Shown: positions 36,762 through 46,795, numbered from the stretch's first letter. The stretch is DNA of 64,000 bases from Pseudomonadota bacterium (GCA_023430045.1 JAEZCF010000135.1:22357-86356); one strand, 5' to 3'. The notes: a model not told the origin generated them from the sequence alone. Program-made: numbers and translations.

Positions 36762-38033
36762 ATGAACGGTGACACTGCGGCGATCCCTGCATGCCGCGTT
36801 TCCTCCGGCCAGCCAGCGCCGACCGCCGCCGCATCCACCCGTATCGAACAGGGCACCCCGGCCTTCCAACGCACCGCCGTCGCTTTGTTCCTTGCCGGAT
36901 TCTCCACCTTTGGGCTGCTCTACACCGTGCAGCCGCTGCTGCCGGAGTTCAGCCGCCACTTCGGTGTTTCGGCCGCCAACAGCGCGCTGGCCCTGTCGCT
37001 CAGCACCGGCCTGTTGGCGGTGATGATGCTGCTGGCCGGGCTGGTATCCGATCGCGTCGGCCGTCGCAACGTGATGATCACCGCGCTGCTGGCATCCACC
37101 GTGCTTTCAGCCGCCAGTGCACTGGTCAGTGACTGGACCACCCTGCTGGTGCTTCGCGCGCTGCTCGGCGTGGCGCTCAGCGGCGTGCCTGCGGTGGCGA
37201 TGACCTATCTGGTCGAAGAGATGGACAGCCGCGCGCTGGGACTGGCGATGGGCCTGTACATCGGAGGCAATGCGGTGGGCGGCATGAGCGGCCGGTTGAT
37301 CGCCGGCATCGTCGCCGACCATTGGGGCTGGCGTTGGGGCATCGGTGCGGTCTCGTTGATCGCGGTACTAAGTACGGTGCTGCTGTGGATGCAGCTGCCG
37401 CCTTCCCGGCATTTCCAGAGCCGTCGCGGTGGTCTGCGCCAACTGCCCTCGCGCTGGCGTGCACTGTTTGCCGATGCAGGGCTGCCATGGCTGTTCGCCA
37501 CCGCATTCGTGCTGATGGGCGTGTTCGTCACGCTGTACAACTACCTCGGTTATCACCTGCTGGCGCCACCGTACCGTCTCAGCCAGACCGTGGTGGGGCT
37601 GATTTTCAGTGTGTACCTGGTGGGTACCTTCAGCTCGGCCTGGATGGGACAACAGGCGATTCATCATGGGCGCGGACGCGTGCTGTCGATTTGTTACGCA
37701 CTGATCGTGGCGGGCATCGTGCTGCTGGCGATGCCGTGGCTGTGGAGCATGGCGATCGGCATTGCGCTGGTGACGTTCGGCTTCTTCGGTGGACATTCGG
37801 TGGCCAGCAGCTGGGTGGGAAGCCGTGCCGGGTCCATGCGTGCCGAAGCCTCGGCCCTGTATCTGTTTGCGTACTACCTGGGTTCCAGCGTGCTGGGCGC
37901 CGTGGGCGGGCTGGCCTATACCGCATGGGACTGGCCGGGCGTATGCCTTTTCACTGGCATGCTGACACTGGTCGGCGCGGGCATTGCCTGGAGCCTGTGG
38001 CGGAACCCCGTGATGGTGCGCGGGCTGCCTTGA
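36762..38033 (+). CDS. MFS transporter (YnfM-like)
   Basis: A 423-residue major facilitator with 12 hydrophobic segments. The first cytoplasmic loop carries LVSDRVGRRNVMITALL (G-x-x-x-D-R-x-G-R-R), with FLAGFSTFGLLYTVQPLLPEFS in helix 1, the TM5 GGNAVGGMSGRLIAG block and ALGLAMGLYI. It resembles inner-membrane drug/arabinose-type exporters of the YnfM group. The ATG at 36762 has no clear Shine-Dalgarno. Substrate unknown. A convergent LysR gene lies downstream, across a tiny membrane-protein candidate. Confidence 0.9.
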   Translation: MNGDTAAIPACRVSSGQPAPTAAASTRIEQGTPAFQRTAVALFLAGFSTFGLLYTVQPLLPEFSRHFGVSAANSALALSLSTGLLAVMMLLAGLVSDRVGRRNVMITALLASTVLSAASALVSDWTTLLVLRALLGVALSGVPAVAMTYLVEEMDSRALGLAMGLYIGGNAVGGMSGRLIAGIVADHWGWRWGIGAVSLIAVLSTVLLWMQLPPSRHFQSRRGGLRQLPSRWRALFADAGLPWLFATAFVLMGVFVTLYNYLGYHLLAPPYRLSQTVVGLIFSVYLVGTFSSAWMGQQAIHHGRGRVLSICYALIVAGIVLLAMPWLWSMAIGIALVTFGFFGGHSVASSWVGSRAGSMRAEASALYLFAYYLGSSVLGAVGGLAYTAWDWPGVCLFTGMLTLVGAGIAWSLWRNPVMVRGLP

Positions 38034-38084
38034 TGAACGGCTATGGTAAGGTCAGCCCTCGCCGGAATCACACAGGGACGATGT

Positions 38085-38237
38085 ATGGGAAACATGACCA
38101 CGATCCTGCTTCTGCTTCTGCTATTGATGGCGTTCCTTGCTTTGCTTGCGGCCGCAGCCGCAGTGACTTGGGTGGTCAAACGCGTGTGGTATGCAGGGAA
38201 GGAAAGGCCGCAGCGCCAGCTTGAAGACCGGTGCTGA
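38085..38237 (+). CDS. Very small membrane protein candidate
   Basis: A 50-residue frame (MGNMTTILLLLLLLMAFLAL...) has one long Leu/Ala-rich helix and a basic C-terminus with VKRVWYAGKERPQRQ. CAGGGACG is 6-10 bp upstream of the start. It follows the MFS gene by 51 bp. I recognise no family; it could be chance coding, but a single clean membrane span with a positive tail favours a real gene. Confidence 0.35.
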   Translation: MGNMTTILLLLLLLMAFLALLAAAAAVTWVVKRVWYAGKERPQRQLEDRC

Positions 38238-38321
38238 AAGCTGCCCAGCGCTGTCGGCAGTCGCACTTTCGCAGCTGGGTAGAGAGGCTCAGGCCCCCAC
38301 ACGGTGACATTTCAGCCGGCG

Positions 38322-39227
38322 CTACGCGAACGCCTCACGCAGCAATGCAGTGAAGTTCCGGATCAGCGGCGTCACGCCTTCGCGGCGCCAGGCCAGCTGG
38401 ACTTCGGAATGCGCGCCACGGTCGGCCAGCGCGACGAAGCACGCGCCCTCGATCTGAATGTGGCTGCACGACGAAGGCAGGATCGCCGCACCCAGCCCCG
38501 CCGCTGCGAGGCTGATCAGCGTCGACGCCTCGCCGGCCTCCTGCACGATGCGAGGCGTGAACCCCGCTGCCGCGCACAGCGCGATCATCTGGTCGTGGAT
38601 GCCGGCGCCGACGCTGCGATGGAAGCCCACGAACGGCTCATGCGCGAACTGCTTCAGCGGCAGCACGGTAGTCGCAGGATCGCGTCCGCGCAGCGCGGGG
38701 TGATCGCGATGCAGCACCAGTGCGAGCGGATCGGTGAACAGGCTATGCGCCACCAGCTCAGGCGGCAGTACGCGCTTGCGGATGATGCCCACATCCAGCG
38801 TGTTCTCCAGCAACGCATCGATCTGCTGCAGGGTATTCATCTCTCGAAGCTGCAGGCGTACCTGTGGAAATCGTTCGCGGTAACCGAAGATCACGCGCGG
38901 GATCTCTGATACCAGCGGCGTGGCGCGGGTGAGGCCGATATGCAGCTGGCCCACTTCGCCGCGCTGCACGCGCTGCACTTCGTCTATTGCCACATCCATC
39001 TGTGCCAGCACCGTGCGGGCCCGCTGCTGCAGCAGCATGCCGGCTTCGGTGAGCTGCACACGGCGGTGGCTGCGCACGAACAGCTGCGCGCCGATCAGCT
39101 GCTCCAGCTGTCGGATCTGCTGGCTGAGCGGTGGTTGTGACATGCCCAGTCGTTCGGCGGCCTGGCCGAAGTGCAGTGTGTCGGCCACGGCGAGGAAGTA
39201 GCGGAGATGGCGGAGTTCGATGGACAT
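38322..39227 (-). CDS. LysR-family regulator (CatM/BenM-type)
   Basis: A 301-residue LysR protein. N-terminal HTH: MSIELRHLRYFLAVADTLHFG, then AAERLGMSQPPLSQQIRQLEQLIGAQLFVRSHRRVQLTEAG. The C-terminal effector domain contains LHIGLTRATPLVSEIPRVIF and LAAAGLGAAILPSSC. The effector region resembles the group of aromatic-acid regulators, but the target is not shown. It points away from the RHS gene at 39330; the roughly 100-bp gap between the two could be a shared regulatory region. Confidence 0.93.
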   Translation of the reverse strand: MSIELRHLRYFLAVADTLHFGQAAERLGMSQPPLSQQIRQLEQLIGAQLFVRSHRRVQLTEAGMLLQQRARTVLAQMDVAIDEVQRVQRGEVGQLHIGLTRATPLVSEIPRVIFGYRERFPQVRLQLREMNTLQQIDALLENTLDVGIIRKRVLPPELVAHSLFTDPLALVLHRDHPALRGRDPATTVLPLKQFAHEPFVGFHRSVGAGIHDQMIALCAAAGFTPRIVQEAGEASTLISLAAAGLGAAILPSSCSHIQIEGACFVALADRGAHSEVQLAWRREGVTPLIRNFTALLREAFA

Positions 39228-39329
39228 GGAGGGATTGTAGGGAAGGCCGTCGGACAAGACAGGCGCCCGTACCAGTCCCCTTGACGGATGTGAACATATG
39301 GTGAATATTCCGCCTGCAATCAACAGGGG

Positions 39330-42047
39330 ATGGCAGGGATGCAGGACAGGAAGTCGGGCCGCCACGCCGCGGCCACAGGCGCTGTGCGAATGATGGTGGC
39401 AGCGCTGCTGGCCGTCGGTGGCATTGTGGTGGCCAGCGGCCAGACCATGCAGCCTTACCAGGAATACGACAAGCGTCTGCGCAGTGCCGAACAGGTCGGC
39501 GCGTTGACCTCGGACCTGTTTGGCGACGCGATCAACATGTTCGACCAGAGTGTTGCCTTCGAACAGACCGACATCGACATTCCCGGCACCAACGCGTTGC
39601 CGGTGAGGTTGACCCGCAAGCTGGTGGTGCGCCCCGTTCCCTTTGCCGGCATGGCCCCGCAGATCTACGGTGGTACCGGCGACTGGAACATTGATGTGCC
39701 GTATATCTCAGGGGTATTCGATGGGGCATACGGGTGGAATGTGTCCGGCGGCGGGTTGCGCAAGGCGCGCTGCAGCGAAAACTTCTATCCCTACACGCAG
39801 CCACCGCATCGCGTGGACGACATCTGGTCTGGGTATACGGTGAACCTGCCGGGACACGGCGCCCGCTCGTTGATCGCCTTGCCGCCGGCGCAATTCAAGC
39901 CCGACAACCGCCAGGCCAGCAAGTGGACCACCAGCGCGCTGGATGCCATCACCTGCACCTCGATGGTTACAGGTTACGAGGGCGAAGGATTCGTCCTGCA
40001 GACCACTGAGGGCGTCAGCTATACGTTCAACATCGGCACCACGCGCAGCGCTGGAGCAATGGGCGAAGATTCGGCCAGCGGCCGCTCGCGACCGCGCGTG
40101 GAAGTATTCCTGCTGGCAAGCCGCATCGAAGATCGCTTCGGCAATTCAGTCAGCATCACCTACAACGGCAAGGGCCACCCTACGGCCATCACCGGCAGTG
40201 ACGGGCGCAGCATCTCGCTGCAGTACAGCAACGACCGGCTGGTGAGTGCCAGTGCCCATGGACGCAGCTGGACCTACGCCTACACCGGCAGCACGCTGCA
40301 GCGGGTCACTCAACCCGACCAGGCGGTGATGGAGATCAAGCATCTTTCAGACACGCGCGTGTCCTACATGCTCTGGCAGGAGGACCCCGGCAAGGGATGC
40401 GGCAATGTGGCGCCGATAAGTCCCAAGACCTATACGCTGCAGATGAAGCACCCGTCTGGTGCGATAGGTACCTTCCGTTTCGACCATCAGCGGCATTATC
40501 GGGTGGGTGTGCCCAGTGTGTTGTGCCAGGGTGAGGCGGCGAGCGGCTCAGCGGAGAACGAATCGTCGGTCGTCCATCACCTGGCCGTGCCCATCCATTT
40601 CGACGTGCTGGGGCTGACCCGCAAGACCATCGAAGGCCCTGGACTGCCTGCCGCACTGGTCTGGATGTATGAAGGAACCAATGCGGAATCATCACTATGG
40701 TCGGGCAACGTTGCGCCGTGCGTCGCCTGCATCGGCACCAAAGTGGTGACCGTACGACAGCCCGACGGCAGCACGGTGCATGAATCCTTCGGCACGGTTT
40801 ACTCCCGCGATGAAGGCAAGTTGCTGGGCCGCAACGTGGTGGCGGCCGACGGAACGGTGCTGGAGGATGAGGACCTGTTTTACGTCACCTCCGCGCAGGC
40901 CGCCAGCATGCCGTTTCCGGATCGCTACGGATCGCGCTGGGGTGGGAATGATGAGTCCGCGGTGCTGGTGAGGCCGCTGACGAGGAAGGTGATCACGCGG
41001 GACGGTACCACGATGACCTGGAATGTCACCGCGTTCGATGGCAAGGCCCGGCCGTTGAAGATCGAGCGCAGCAGTTCGCTTGGCGACAGTCGCACCGACG
41101 CCACGGCATATTTTGACGACACCACGCGCTGGCTGCTGGGACAGACCGCCAGTTCCACCAACGTCAACACCGGCCGGGTCGAATCGCAGACAACGTTCAA
41201 CGCGCTGGCCATGCCGGTACAGCAGCGCCAGTTCGGCAAGCTGGTGCAGACGCTCACCTACAACGCCGATGGCAGCGTGGCCAGCTTCGCGGATGGCCGT
41301 GGAAACACCACCACGTTGAGCAACTGGAAGCGCGGCACGCCCCAATCGATCAATCACGCAGACGGCACCGCCATCAGTGCGGAGGTGGATGACAACGGCT
41401 GGATCACGGCGGTGACCAGTGAGATCGGATACCAGACCCGCTATGGCTACGATGCCATGGGGCGCTTGAATTCCACCACCTATGCCAGCGGCGATACGGT
41501 GAACTGGAATTCCACGACGCAGAAGTTCGAGCGCGTGAATGCGGTCGAACATGGAATCGCAGCCGGACACTGGAGACTGACCACGGCTTCCGGAAACCGG
41601 CGCAAGTACACCTATTTCGATGCCATGTGGCGACCGGTCGTCACGCGGGAGCATGACACCTCCAACGCCACGGCTACCGACCGGTATCAGCGCTTCAGCT
41701 ACGACCACGCGGGCCGTACGACCTTCCAGTCCCATCCCGGATCTGGCGCCACACTGACGACCGGTCAATGGAACGAGTACGACGCGCTGGGCCGGCTGAC
41801 GTCCACATCGGGTGACAGCGAACTGGGCCTGCTGACCACGGTCACTGAATACCTGCCGGGCATGGATGTGCGCGTCACTGGGCCGCGCGGCGACCGATCG
41901 ATCACCCACCATCAGGTTTTCGATACGCCCAGTTACCAGAACCCGGTCTCCATCGAGCAGCCAGCCGCCGGCGAGCCCGGCATCCGGACACGCGTGGTGC
42001 GTGATGTTCTAGGCAAGCCGACGCGCATCGTGCGCGAATCCTACTGA
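39330..42047 (+). CDS. RHS/YD-repeat protein, N-terminal half of a split RHS system
   Basis: A 905-residue secreted protein with a hydrophobic N-terminus (VAALLAVGGIVVAS). The first 350 residues are a unique beta-rich region with few RHS marks. From about 470 on, YD/RHS-type repeats appear (YNADGSVASFADGRGN, RYGYDAMGRLNSTTYASGD, RFSYDHAGRTTFQSH, EYDALGRLTSTSGD). It ends without an RHS core or toxin and is followed 14 bp later by a second RHS protein. The promoter could use TTGACG at 39281 and AATATT at 39304, 17 bp apart. The start could also be ATG 39339. Together with the next protein it probably forms one RHS shell. Confidence 0.8.
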   Translation: MAGMQDRKSGRHAAATGAVRMMVAALLAVGGIVVASGQTMQPYQEYDKRLRSAEQVGALTSDLFGDAINMFDQSVAFEQTDIDIPGTNALPVRLTRKLVVRPVPFAGMAPQIYGGTGDWNIDVPYISGVFDGAYGWNVSGGGLRKARCSENFYPYTQPPHRVDDIWSGYTVNLPGHGARSLIALPPAQFKPDNRQASKWTTSALDAITCTSMVTGYEGEGFVLQTTEGVSYTFNIGTTRSAGAMGEDSASGRSRPRVEVFLLASRIEDRFGNSVSITYNGKGHPTAITGSDGRSISLQYSNDRLVSASAHGRSWTYAYTGSTLQRVTQPDQAVMEIKHLSDTRVSYMLWQEDPGKGCGNVAPISPKTYTLQMKHPSGAIGTFRFDHQRHYRVGVPSVLCQGEAASGSAENESSVVHHLAVPIHFDVLGLTRKTIEGPGLPAALVWMYEGTNAESSLWSGNVAPCVACIGTKVVTVRQPDGSTVHESFGTVYSRDEGKLLGRNVVAADGTVLEDEDLFYVTSAQAASMPFPDRYGSRWGGNDESAVLVRPLTRKVITRDGTTMTWNVTAFDGKARPLKIERSSSLGDSRTDATAYFDDTTRWLLGQTASSTNVNTGRVESQTTFNALAMPVQQRQFGKLVQTLTYNADGSVASFADGRGNTTTLSNWKRGTPQSINHADGTAISAEVDDNGWITAVTSEIGYQTRYGYDAMGRLNSTTYASGDTVNWNSTTQKFERVNAVEHGIAAGHWRLTTASGNRRKYTYFDAMWRPVVTREHDTSNATATDRYQRFSYDHAGRTTFQSHPGSGATLTTGQWNEYDALGRLTSTSGDSELGLLTTVTEYLPGMDVRVTGPRGDRSITHHQVFDTPSYQNPVSIEQPAAGEPGIRTRVVRDVLGKPTRIVRESY

Positions 42048-42061
42048 GGGCAGGGACGTCC

Positions 42062-45000
42062 ATGAAGCGAAGCATCTTTGGCGGCCTATGCATGCCGCGG
42101 TTGTTGTACACGTTGCTCATGCTGCTGCCGATGGCCTGGAATGCATCGGCCTGCGATAACGAAGATCCGCGCCGTGTGGCCGAGGCAGTGCTTGCGCCGA
42201 TGGTCGTGCCAGCGCCATGCCCGGACCCGGACGACGGTGGCGCGACGACGCCACTGTATGCCGTATTCCAGGGCCAATCAGTACCGGACCAGATGGTGGC
42301 CGGACAGAACTACAACGTCAGCCTGTCCTTCCGCAACACCGGGGCGATGGCATGGGAGACCCATCGTGCGTTCAATCTCGGCTCGCAACCGGCCGGCAAT
42401 ACACGTTGGGGGCCGACCCGCGTAGGCCTGCCGCATAACGCAGGTTACGGACAGGACGTGACGTTCAACTTCAGTGTACGCGCGCCGGACCAGGCCGGAA
42501 CCCATGATTTCCAGTGGAAAATGGTGCTTGATGGGGTGCAGTGGCTGGGCCAGCCGTCAACCCTGAAGCGCATCAACGTAGTGCGCTCCACCATCAAGGG
42601 CAACATCGATGGTGTATCGGGTACGCATATCACGGGCTGGGCCTGCTCGACCTACATCGAAACGCCCATCGATGTGCATGTCTACGTAGGCGGTGCTGCA
42701 GGCTCCGGAACCCATGCCATCACCGGACGTGCTGACCAGGCCGGTGAAGCAGGGCTTGGTACGCAGTGTGGCACCCAGAATACGGCGCGCCGCTTTCGAA
42801 TTGCAGTGCCACCCAACGTAGTGAATGGCTACTCGAACAGCCTAGTCTATGTGCATGGAATTTCGGCAGTCGGTGGCTCGAACGATCTGCTTACCGGATC
42901 TGGTGTCCATCGTATTCCTTACAACAAATTCCCTACGGTAAGCCTCACCTCACCTGCCAATGGTGGCGTGGTGGGCGAAGGCAATCCGATAGTGCTGGTG
43001 GCTTCGGCGTCCGATCCGGATGACGGAGTGGCCTCGGTGGCCTTCCTTGGGGACGGCCGCCAGCTTGCGGTGACCTCGCCACCAAACCTTACCTACAGTT
43101 GGTCAACCACGCCAGGCGACCACACCGTACGCGCCCGCGCTGTGGATACCCGTGGCGCAGAGGGTTTCAGTGATACGCGCACGGTCCACGTGTCGCGCGT
43201 TACAGGTGCGGTCACCGGCATGCGTGATGGAAAGATTCTGGGGTGGGCGTGCAATACGAAGGTGAAGGGTGCGATCCGTGTGCATCTGTACGTGGGCGGT
43301 CAATCCGGCGTAGGCACCTACGCGGGCGAGTTCAATGCAACTAATGCCAGTGCTGCGGACGTCAACGCGAGCTGCGGTGCGGGCACGGCCCACAACTTCA
43401 ATATCACGCCGCCAGCGAGCGTGGTGACCGAGCACGCGGGAAAGACCATCCATGTGCATGGAATATCGAGCTTTGGCGGGCCCAATCATCTGCTGGGAGG
43501 TTCGGGAAGCCTCATTCTGAAGGCAAACGCAGCCCCCAAGGCCACCATCACGTCGCCGGCCAGCGGTGCAATCCTCGCTCACCCTGGCGCAGTGCGCTTC
43601 ACTGCAGCGGCCAGCGACGCAGATGGTGTGGTCACACAGGTGCAACTGCTGCTCAATGGCGTTGCGGTGGCGACGCCAACTACCGCACCCTATGAGGTCC
43701 AGCTGGAGGATCTACCCGTTGGCACGCACAAGCTGCGTGCGGTCGCCAAGGACTCGCGAGGGGCCACCGGCAGCCACGAAATCACCATCAAGGTCCAGCA
43801 GGGGCAGGCACCAGCCTCCATAACGCGGCAGTATGTGTACGACGCACAACAGCAGCTGTGCAAGGTCATCGAGCCGGAAACCGGATCCACGGTGATGGAC
43901 TACGATCCGGCGGGCAACCTGGCCTGGTCAGCGGGAGGACTTAACCTGCCCAGCGCCACCAGTTGCGACCGTGAGAGCGCGCGGACGTCCGGGCGTCGGG
44001 TCGACCGCCTTTATGACGTGCGCAACCGGCTGCTTGAACTGACATTCCCCGATGGCAACGGTAACCAGCGTTGGGAGTACACGCCGGACGGTCTGCCGTC
44101 CAAGGTGACCACCTGGAATGACGGCGGCGCCAGCACCGTGGTCAATACGTACGCCTACAACAAACGGCGCTTGATGACGGCCGAGACCGTGAGCGTCAAC
44201 GATGCGGCGCCGGTGACGATCGGCTACACCTACGATGCCAACGGCAACCTGTCAGGGCAGACGCGACCGGGTGGGCTGGCCTTGCAGTACCAGCCCAACG
44301 CGCTGGGGCAGCCTACGCAGGTGCGCGACGCAGCCGGTCAGATCTATGCGCAGGGCATCGCCTGGCACGCCAATGGCGCATTGGCGCGCCTGACGTACGG
44401 TAACGGGGTACAACACCAAACCGTACTCAATGCACGCCAGCTGCCGGCCCAGCTGCGCGACAGCGGCGCGTTGGCGCTCAACTACGAATATGACGTCAAC
44501 GGCAACGTCACCGCGATCCTGGACCAGCAGCAGGGCACCAGCAAAGACGTGCGCATGCGGTATGACGCGCACAACCGGCTGGCTGAGGCGACGTCTGCCG
44601 CTTACGGGGGCAATGGACAGTTCCGCTATCGTTATGACGTGCTGGACAACCTCACCAGCACCGCCTTGGGCGGGGTCAAGGCGCACAACTACTGGTACGA
44701 CGCAAAGAACCGGCTGACCAACGTACGCGACGACAGCGGCGCCACGACGATGGGCCTGGCCTACGACGTACAGGGCAACCTCGCCAACCGCAGCGGACAG
44801 GTGCATGCCTTCGACTTCGGCAACCGGCTGCGCGAGGTGGCAGGCATCGAGCGGTACCGCTATGACGCGCATGGACGCCGTGTCAGCGCTACGGATGGCA
44901 ACGGCCAGCGGCTGTTCTCGCTGTATGGAAATGACGGCACGCTGCTGTACGAGCAGCGTCGCGGTCGCGGTAACACCGACTATATCCAGCTGGGCACGCG

Positions 45001-45865
45001 TCTGCTGGCCACGCGCACCAGTGGCGTGGTGACGTGGCAGCATACCGACGCGCTGGGAAGCCCGGTGGCAAGCACCAACGGCAGCGGTGCGGTGGTGGAG
45101 CGCAAACAGTTCGAGCCGTATGGTGCTTCGGTAGGGACCGCGACGGATGGGGTGGGATACACCGGGCATGTGATGGATGCCGGGACCGGGCTGACTTATA
45201 TGCAGCAGCGGTACTATGATCCGGGGCTAGGAATTTTCTTGTCTGTGGATCCGGTAACGGCGTATGGAGATCCAGTATCTGCCTTTGGGAGGTATCGGTA
45301 TGCCAATAGCAATCCTTATCGATTTATCGACCCCGACGGCAGGCAGAGCTGGTCGAATACGGGCACCGCTAATGCTTGGCCTGCCGTACAGCGGGCATGT
45401 GGTGGTAATAATTCTTGTGAGCAGGACGTTGCTTGGGATTTAGCAAAGGCAGAAGCAAAGATTTCGTTGACTGCCTATGGCGGCACTACGGTGTCTGGAC
45501 TACTGCGAGCAATAGCGGCGCCTTTAAGGGCGGCGGCTGGAGAAGCGCAAAATCCTACTGTAGCGGGAGTGAAAATTGGGGATAGGCCATCTGAAACGAG
45601 GGCAGCTCTGGAGGGCGCGGGTTACAAGGGCGTAAGAATATCTAATAATTCTGGGACAGAATCAGGAACGCTTCACAACGTTCCAGGAATGAGAATGGAT
45701 GTCAGGGTGATGGATGGAGGGCAAAGGCATGCTCCGAGGGTGGTGACGACGCGACAGGGAAATCCACGCCAGCCTGTCAATCCACAGAATGGCAAAAATT
45801 TTGGGAATATACCGAAAGGTGAGCAGCGAACAGGTAGCCATATTTACTATAGAGAGAAAAAATAG
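42062..45865 (+). CDS. RHS toxin protein with Ig-like modules and a novel C-terminal tip
   Basis: A 1267-residue secreted protein (signal ending WNASAC). Layout: an NBR1/Ig-like domain (about 60-165), a module of about 100 residues ending VYVHGISAVGGSNDLLTGSG, an Ig-like domain, a second copy of that module (IHVHGISSFGGPNHLLGGSG), another Ig-like domain, then RHS/YD repeats (about 580-1040), a core (GYTGHVMDAGTGLTYMQQRYY, FLSVDP, NPYRFIDPDGR) and a tip of about 150 residues. The tip (about 1115-1267) contains KGVRISNNSGTESG, GMRMDVRVMDGGQRHAPRVV and GSHIYYREKK and is AT-rich. The tip family is not recognised; a small RNase-like fold is possible. A candidate immunity gene overlaps its stop. 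Confidence 0.82.
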   Translation: MKRSIFGGLCMPRLLYTLLMLLPMAWNASACDNEDPRRVAEAVLAPMVVPAPCPDPDDGGATTPLYAVFQGQSVPDQMVAGQNYNVSLSFRNTGAMAWETHRAFNLGSQPAGNTRWGPTRVGLPHNAGYGQDVTFNFSVRAPDQAGTHDFQWKMVLDGVQWLGQPSTLKRINVVRSTIKGNIDGVSGTHITGWACSTYIETPIDVHVYVGGAAGSGTHAITGRADQAGEAGLGTQCGTQNTARRFRIAVPPNVVNGYSNSLVYVHGISAVGGSNDLLTGSGVHRIPYNKFPTVSLTSPANGGVVGEGNPIVLVASASDPDDGVASVAFLGDGRQLAVTSPPNLTYSWSTTPGDHTVRARAVDTRGAEGFSDTRTVHVSRVTGAVTGMRDGKILGWACNTKVKGAIRVHLYVGGQSGVGTYAGEFNATNASAADVNASCGAGTAHNFNITPPASVVTEHAGKTIHVHGISSFGGPNHLLGGSGSLILKANAAPKATITSPASGAILAHPGAVRFTAAASDADGVVTQVQLLLNGVAVATPTTAPYEVQLEDLPVGTHKLRAVAKDSRGATGSHEITIKVQQGQAPASITRQYVYDAQQQLCKVIEPETGSTVMDYDPAGNLAWSAGGLNLPSATSCDRESARTSGRRVDRLYDVRNRLLELTFPDGNGNQRWEYTPDGLPSKVTTWNDGGASTVVNTYAYNKRRLMTAETVSVNDAAPVTIGYTYDANGNLSGQTRPGGLALQYQPNALGQPTQVRDAAGQIYAQGIAWHANGALARLTYGNGVQHQTVLNARQLPAQLRDSGALALNYEYDVNGNVTAILDQQQGTSKDVRMRYDAHNRLAEATSAAYGGNGQFRYRYDVLDNLTSTALGGVKAHNYWYDAKNRLTNVRDDSGATTMGLAYDVQGNLANRSGQVHAFDFGNRLREVAGIERYRYDAHGRRVSATDGNGQRLFSLYGNDGTLLYEQRRGRGNTDYIQLGTRLLATRTSGVVTWQHTDALGSPVASTNGSGAVVERKQFEPYGASVGTATDGVGYTGHVMDAGTGLTYMQQRYYDPGLGIFLSVDPVTAYGDPVSAFGRYRYANSNPYRFIDPDGRQSWSNTGTANAWPAVQRACGGNNSCEQDVAWDLAKAEAKISLTAYGGTTVSGLLRAIAAPLRAAAGEAQNPTVAGVKIGDRPSETRAALEGAGYKGVRISNNSGTESGTLHNVPGMRMDVRVMDGGQRHAPRVVTTRQGNPRQPVNPQNGKNFGNIPKGEQRTGSHIYYREKK

Positions 45866-46374
45866 TGTTCATCTTGAGCGGGGAAAAAACCGAGCTAAGC
45901 TTGAAGCTTGCATGCGAATCTATAAGTAGAATGTTGGTTGGTGCGTATCTTGATTGCTTTAGTGTAAGTAGTATCGTGGTGTCCTTGAAGTTTATTAATG
46001 ACAGTTCCTGCGCGGGGCATTCTTTATATGTCGAAAATGAATTCTCGTGCGACGCTGTGATCCGTACCGATGATAATTTTGAAACTAATTACTCGGCAGA
46101 AGATTTCTTCACAAGAAGAGCAAAATTTTTGTCTGACATATATTCCTTGATTGGAATGGAAGTGACAAAAATAGATTTAGGTGTTGATGGTTCGTTGTCG
46201 ATCTCCATTGGAGAGTCGATTGTTTTTGTGAAAATATCAGAAGAGGACGGTGAGGAAGGGGATTCTGCGTGGAAGGTGGAAATGGAGGCATCTGCGGACC
46301 ACGTGGTGTCGGCGGTTAGTTCTGTTGTGTGTGTGCCAGATGATGGCGGAGTCACATTCTTTTCCTGGCGATGA
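45865..46374 (+). CDS. Candidate immunity protein for the RHS tip
   Basis: A 169-residue cytoplasmic, acidic protein. Its GTG start shares the last base of the upstream TAG stop, so translation is coupled to the toxin. AGAGAGAAAAAAT lies upstream as a weak ribosome-binding site. The GC content is far below that of flanking genes. The sequence (ESISRMLVGAYLDCFSVSSIV, EVTKIDLGVDGSLSIS, VSAVSSVVCVPDDGGVTFFSWR) has no known family. Position right after a polymorphic RHS tip is the sole functional evidence, though such placement is typical of immunity genes. Confidence 0.65.
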   Translation: MFILSGEKTELSLKLACESISRMLVGAYLDCFSVSSIVVSLKFINDSSCAGHSLYVENEFSCDAVIRTDDNFETNYSAEDFFTRRAKFLSDIYSLIGMEVTKIDLGVDGSLSISIGESIVFVKISEEDGEEGDSAWKVEMEASADHVVSAVSSVVCVPDDGGVTFFSWR

Positions 46375-46432
46375 TCTGAATAGAGCGGCCGAGGTCTGAG
46401 CGACAATCGAGTAATACGCTGAGGTGACGATC

Positions 46433-46785
46433 ATGCAATCCAGGTGCGTCGATGCTTAGCGCCTTGTGCAGTGCGGGCGCCCGCGTCGCGCGTTTTTCCT
46501 GGGTGAGGTGGAGCAGTTTGTTACTTGGAAAGCCTTGCTGGCGTTGACGCAGCCGCACTGCCCGGTTGCCGGTCGTCGCGGCCGGCAGCCATACCGGTTG
46601 GCCACCATGCTTCGCGTGTAGCTGCTTCGCAGGCCTGGATGAGCTGAACACAGTCGCCGACGAAACGACGATCCTCAACTTCCGGCGATTGCTCAAAACG
46701 CGTGGGCTTGCCGTATAGATGCACCAGACCCACAAGGGGAATCAAGGGTACTTCGGCACGAAGGTGCATAGCGGCCTGCCTGAAT
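46433..46785 (+). pseudogene. IS5-family transposase remnant
   Basis: Three reading-frame pieces match an IS5-type transposase in order: an N-terminal block with QFVTWKALLALTQPHCPVAG and RQPYRLATMLRV, the LDELNTVADETTILNFRRLL block, and MHQTHKGNQGYFGTKVHSGL. Stop codons (after about residue 8 and after MLRV) and an internal deletion separate them. The gene is dead. It sits just after the RHS immunity gene, and no terminal inverted repeats were identified with certainty. Confidence 0.85.
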
Positions 46786-46795
46786 GGTAGTTCCC

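Noticed and set aside
46089..46406. A minus-strand frame in the low-GC immunity region
   Set aside because: It opposes a better-placed plus-strand gene coupled to the RHS stop.
46521..46769. A minus-strand frame starting MHLRAEVPLIPLVGL
   Set aside because: This is the familiar antisense image of IS5-type transposase genes; the plus strand gives the real remnant.
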